Positions 61,285 through 64,000 of a stretch of 64,000 nt of DNA are shown here, in pieces; the stretch's first letter is position 1; each line of letters opens with the position of its first letter. The notes under the pieces were generated by a model. It saw only the letters and a program-made list of their open reading frames with translations, did no database searches and was not told the DNA's origin. Made by a program: the position numbers and the translations under genes. Origin of the DNA: Winogradskyella jejuensis (GTDB lineage Bacteria > Bacteroidota > Bacteroidia > Flavobacteriales > Flavobacteriaceae); contig NZ_FQWS01000001.1 in assembly GCF_900129745.1 (NCBI RefSeq), positions 620,001 to 684,000 on the forward strand. The letters run 5' to 3'.

Positions 61285-61824
61285 ATGAGAAAACTAAAAA
61301 ATAGCGAATTAGACCGATTGGATGTTTCAGAATTTAAGCAAGCTGAAAAGTCGCCAATTATTCTTGTTCTAGATAACATTCGAAGTCTAAACAACATCGG
61401 TTCGGTGTTTAGAACGAGCGATGCGTTTTTGATTGAAAAAATTTACCTCTGCGGAATTACAGCACAACCGCCACATAATGACATCCGTAAAACAGCTCTT
61501 GGAAGTACCGAAACCGTAGATTGGGAATATGCAGAAAACACCATGGACGTTATTGAAAAGCTAAAAGAAGAAAACGTAAAAATCTGTTCTATTGAGCAAG
61601 CCGAAAACGCGACAATGCTTAACGATTTCTCACCACAACCAGAAACCGAATACGCATTAGTTTTTGGAAACGAAGTTAAAGGTGTGTCGCAAAATGTAGT
61701 GGATGCGAGTGATACGGTTATTGAAATTCCGCAATTTGGAACAAAGCATTCTTTGAATATTTCGGTGAGTTGTGGTGTTGTGATTTGGGATGTGTTTTCG
61801 AAATTAAAAAAACAGCCCATCTAA
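61285..61824 (+). CDS. SpoU/TrmH family RNA 2'-O-methyltransferase
   Basis: I choose the ATG at 61285 (MRKLKNSELDRLDVSEFK), giving 179 residues; the longer frame begins at a TTG with no family similarity. SPOUT motifs are visible: motif 1 LDNIRSLNNIGSVFRTSDAF (Asn and Arg of the active site), motif 2 EYALVFGNEVKGVSQNVVD, and motif 3 IEIPQFGTKHSLNISVSCGVVIWD. The protein methylates a ribose in tRNA or rRNA using SAM, with a knotted dimer. Lack of an N-terminal extension suggests the minimal TrmL/TrmH-like type. The exact RNA target is unknown. Confidence 0.9.
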   Translation: MRKLKNSELDRLDVSEFKQAEKSPIILVLDNIRSLNNIGSVFRTSDAFLIEKIYLCGITAQPPHNDIRKTALGSTETVDWEYAENTMDVIEKLKEENVKICSIEQAENATMLNDFSPQPETEYALVFGNEVKGVSQNVVDASDTVIEIPQFGTKHSLNISVSCGVVIWDVFSKLKKQPI

Positions 61825-61825
61825 A

Positions 61826-61842
61826 TCTTCCCAAAGGGAAGA
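61826..61842. repeat. short palindrome (TCTTCCC-AAA-GGGAAGA)
   Basis: Located 2 bases after the methyltransferase stop. The same arms with a TTT loop occur at 25038-25054 upstream of thyA. It may double as a weak terminator. Confidence 0.55.
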
Positions 61843-61890
61843 CTTTGCTCCGCTATTCTCATTAATATACTGAATATTAAATTATAAACT

Positions 61891-62544
61891 TTGAATCGTC
61901 CGAAGAAACCTTGGCCAACAAAAGCCGTAATGCAGCAAATCTACGAGAAGCAGCTTTGGGGAACTGATGGTTCAAATTTTTATTCAGGTGAAGGTTCTCA
62001 TGAGAAACAAATTACTCAACCTTACATAGAAGCTGTTACAAACTTTTTAAAATCGCACAGCGATAAATTGACTGTTTGCGATTTAGGTTGTGGTGATTTT
62101 AATATTGGATGTCATTTGGTTAATTACTCCAAACACTATTTTGCCATTGACATTGTTGACGAATTAATTGAGCGAAACAAACAACTTTTTAAAGCTGAAA
62201 ACTTAGAATTTCATTGCCTCGATATTTCAAAAGATAGTTTACCAAAAGCTGACTGTGTCATTTTAAGACAAGTACTTCAGCATTTATCAAATTCTGAAAT
62301 TCAGGATATTTTGAAGAAGCTTTCAGACTATAAATACACTATCTTAACAGAGCATATTCCTGTTGGTAATTTTGAACCAAACAAAGATAAAATTGCTAGT
62401 CAAGGCATCAGACTAAAACAAAATAGTGGTGTAGATATTTTGGCTGAGCCTTTTAATTTCAAGGTTAAATCTAGCCAGGTTTTGAATGAATTTGTTTTGA
62501 GTGAAAAGAATGGTCGGATTGTGACGACGCTTTTTATTCTTTGA
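61891..62544 (+). CDS. class I SAM-dependent methyltransferase
   Basis: The 217-residue protein probably begins at TTG 61891 (MNRPKKPWPTKAVMQQIYEKQLWG), since the N-terminal segment before the next Met looks like real coding sequence. The Rossmann core has motif I VCDLGCGDFNIGCHLV (about 66-81), motif II FAIDIVDELIERNK, and the motif IV-like DCVILRQVLQHLSNSEI. This is a general small-molecule or protein methyltransferase; the substrate cannot be predicted. It stands alone after the SpoU methyltransferase, with a repeat-rich gap on both sides (61826-61842 and 62548-62600). Confidence 0.8.
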   Translation: MNRPKKPWPTKAVMQQIYEKQLWGTDGSNFYSGEGSHEKQITQPYIEAVTNFLKSHSDKLTVCDLGCGDFNIGCHLVNYSKHYFAIDIVDELIERNKQLFKAENLEFHCLDISKDSLPKADCVILRQVLQHLSNSEIQDILKKLSDYKYTILTEHIPVGNFEPNKDKIASQGIRLKQNSGVDILAEPFNFKVKSSQVLNEFVLSEKNGRIVTTLFIL

Positions 62545-62600
62545 TGAGATTCTGAAATACACTTCGGTCGAGCTCAGTGGAACAGTTCAGAATGACAATA

Positions 62601-63080
62601 TTACTTAATCGGAATCCAAATCTCTTCGGCATTCACTTCATTCATCGGACTGTAACTCGGTGGTAAACGCTCAAAATGTGGGCGATTATCTAATTTAAAT
62701 TCAGAATTTGGCAACCAAGTGGAATGGATGTATTGCCAAATCTTTATAAAATCAGGAATTGACCCTTTAAAATCAATTATCAAATATTTACCAGTATTAA
62801 TAGTTAAAGTTTGCATGCCTTGAGGCACATCATCTAAATTCAATACTTCAACACCAATCCATTTTTCAAACGTTTCGGTTGGATTGAATTTAGAAAAATC
62901 GAAGTGTTTATAATTCTGAAGCGATAACGTGTAATTGTCTTTTCTATTAGAAATTTCTCCTAATCTTGGCATAAATTGTTTTGCCAACCGCGGCGTTACC
63001 TGACTGATGTTTTGAAAATTAGCTTCAGCACTTAGACCAACAACATAAATATTATTCGTTTCTACTTGCCTGTACTTCAT
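62601..63080 (-). CDS. GyrI-like/AraC effector-binding domain protein
   Basis: The 159-residue protein matches the stand-alone SOUL-like effector-binding domain of the GyrI/AraC_E_bind group: VYVVGLSAEANFQ near the start, WIGVEVLNLDDVPQGMQTLTINTGKYLIIDFKG in the middle, and IWQYIHSTWLPNSEFKLDNRPHFERLPP at the C-terminal end. No DNA-binding domain is attached, so it may bind a small hydrophobic ligand or inhibit an enzyme. Its start overlaps the 3' end of the upstream deoxynucleoside kinase gene by 29 bases, and translation is probably coupled. Confidence 0.8.
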   Translation of the reverse strand: MKYRQVETNNIYVVGLSAEANFQNISQVTPRLAKQFMPRLGEISNRKDNYTLSLQNYKHFDFSKFNPTETFEKWIGVEVLNLDDVPQGMQTLTINTGKYLIIDFKGSIPDFIKIWQYIHSTWLPNSEFKLDNRPHFERLPPSYSPMNEVNAEEIWIPIK

Positions 63081-63999
63081 TATTTATTTGATTTAAAATC
63101 CATAGATAGTCTTCACGATTTTTTACAAAATCACGCTCGGAAATATCAATGATTTTTACGTTTAAATCGGTTTGAGATTTTAAAAACTCTAGATAACCCG
63201 CATTGATTTTTTCAAGATAATCAGCTTTGATGTCGCTCTCGTATTTACGTCCGCGTTTTTTTATGTTTTTTTGAAGTCTTTCAGTATTCTGGTAGAGATA
63301 GACGTACAAATCTGGCCGAGCGATATCTTTATAGACTTGATAAAACAACTTTCTGTATAATCGAAACTCATCTTCTGGCAACGTTACTTTAGAGAAAATA
63401 AGTGATTTGTTCACATCATAATCGCTCACCATAAAATCTTTAAATAAATCGAGCTGCGATAAATCGTCACTAATTTGCTGATACCTATCCGCCAAAAAAG
63501 ACATTTCTAAAGTGAAAGCATAACGCTCTGGCTCTTTGTAGAATTTTGGTAAAAACGGGTTATCAGCGAAACGTTCTAAGATAAGTTTTGCATTAAAGTC
63601 CTGGGAGATTTTATTGGCTAAACTTGTTTTTCCGGCACCGATATTGCCTTCAATAGCTATGTAATTATAGTTACCAAACGCATAGTTTTTCTTAGGGTTT
63701 TTAAGCCAAATATTTATAGGTTCTATAGAAGAATCATCTCTACATTCTTCCAAAAGAGATTCGATAGTTTTATTTAAAATCGGATGTTCAAAATCCTTCA
63801 AAACATCTAATAAAGGCTGAAGGACAAATTTTCTATTCTGAATTTCGGGATGCGGAATAATTAAGCTCTTCTCCTTTATAATTTCAGAATCGTAAAACAG
63901 AATATCTAAATCTATCTCACGAGATTCGTAGCCAGAAGTTGTTTTTTTAGTACGTCCTAAATCGTTTTCTATAGCTTGAAGTGTTTTAAGAAGCGACTT
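63052..63999 (-). CDS. folK: HPPK-deoxynucleoside kinase fusion, 5' end beyond the window
   Basis: The frame that starts with TTG at 63801 is only part of the gene. Reading upstream in the same frame to the window edge gives 66 more codons without a stop. They encode the end of HPPK: REIDLDILFYDSE and IIPHPEIQNRKFVLQPLLDV, which carries the Mg/ATP-binding Asp pair. The rest (residues from NYIAIEGNIGAGKTSLA) is a deoxynucleoside kinase with a P-loop, the ERFADNPFLPKFY substrate motif, and the RxxxRGRKYE lid. So one chain combines folate pyrophosphokinase and nucleoside salvage. The HPPK start lies outside the window. Confidence 0.9.
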   Translation of the reverse strand, partial: KSLLKTLQAIENDLGRTKKTTSGYESREIDLDILFYDSEIIKEKSLIIPHPEIQNRKFVLQPLLDVLKDFEHPILNKTIESLLEECRDDSSIEPINIWLKNPKKNYAFGNYNYIAIEGNIGAGKTSLANKISQDFNAKLILERFADNPFLPKFYKEPERYAFTLEMSFLADRYQQISDDLSQLDLFKDFMVSDYDVNKSLIFSKVTLPEDEFRLYRKLFYQVYKDIARPDLYVYLYQNTERLQKNIKKRGRKYESDIKADYLEKINAGYLEFLKSQTDLNVKIIDISERDFVKNREDYLWILNQINNEVQASRNE

Positions 64000-64000
64000 T

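Noticed and set aside
1-64000. CRISPR arrays, insertion sequences, prophage and rRNA operons
   Set aside because: No regularly spaced repeats, transposase, integrase or phage genes, and no rRNA sequence were seen. Only short palindromes and one module duplication count as repeats.

Overview
The window is a stretch of low-GC Bacteroidota chromosome, most likely from a marine member of the Flavobacteriaceae. The evidence is a type IX secretion (Por) C-terminal sorting tail, many SPII lipoproteins with short N-termini, DUF547, DUF5686 and CarboxypepD_reg-like proteins, a bifunctional nuclease with a UVR motif, promoter boxes of the TAnnTTTG type, and family-typical versions of MutS, ThyA, LspA and HPPK-deoxynucleoside kinase. 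No rRNA, CRISPR array, prophage or insertion sequence was seen. Two tRNA genes are present.

Layout. Positions 1-7.7 kb hold envelope genes: a sterol-desaturase-like fragment, two DUF547 proteins, a GT2 glycosyltransferase, two tandem Omp85/BamA-like barrels, a clan GH-A lipoprotein and an outer-membrane barrel. Positions 7.9-14.9 kb form a tight six-gene operon: an FAD oxidoreductase, a membrane polyferredoxin, a YwqK-type repeat protein and three membrane-linked glycosyltransferases. Positions 14.9-34.8 kb are mostly housekeeping: PDH E1-beta, EtfBA, bifunctional nuclease, NupC transporter, ThyA, a membrane-anchored DHFR fusion, FabD, LspA, an amidohydrolase, GalE, a DegT aminotransferase and Kdo transferase.

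Positions 34.8-58.1 kb, all on the minus strand, form a dedicated beta-1,3/1,6-glucan (laminarin-type) utilisation locus. It contains a membrane-spanning sensor/LuxR regulator, a glycosidase fused to a predicted outer-membrane beta-barrel, three multi-module carbohydrate-binding-like surface proteins, a GH16 laminarinase, a large GH149/GH161-like glucan phosphorylase, two GH17 enzymes (one lipoprotein, one without signal peptide), a GH30 glucanase, a GPH/MFS sugar transporter and a LacI regulator. No SusC/SusD pair is visible inside it. The inferred flow is: surface GH16, GH30 and GH17 cut the glucan, oligosaccharides cross the outer membrane by an unidentified route (perhaps the fusion barrel), the GPH transporter imports them, and the cytosolic phosphorylase and GH17 finish the job.

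Positions 58.2-64 kb hold tRNA-Gly and tRNA-Leu, MutS, a SpoU methyltransferase, a SAM methyltransferase, a GyrI-like protein, and the 3' part of a fused HPPK-deoxynucleoside kinase gene that runs off the window.

The most unusual items are the glycosidase-barrel fusion with a pair of 17-bp direct repeats upstream, the absence of SusCD, recent module duplication in a surface lipoprotein, the 2TM-DHFR fusion, a perfect 20-bp palindrome before etfB, and several families of short intergenic palindromes.
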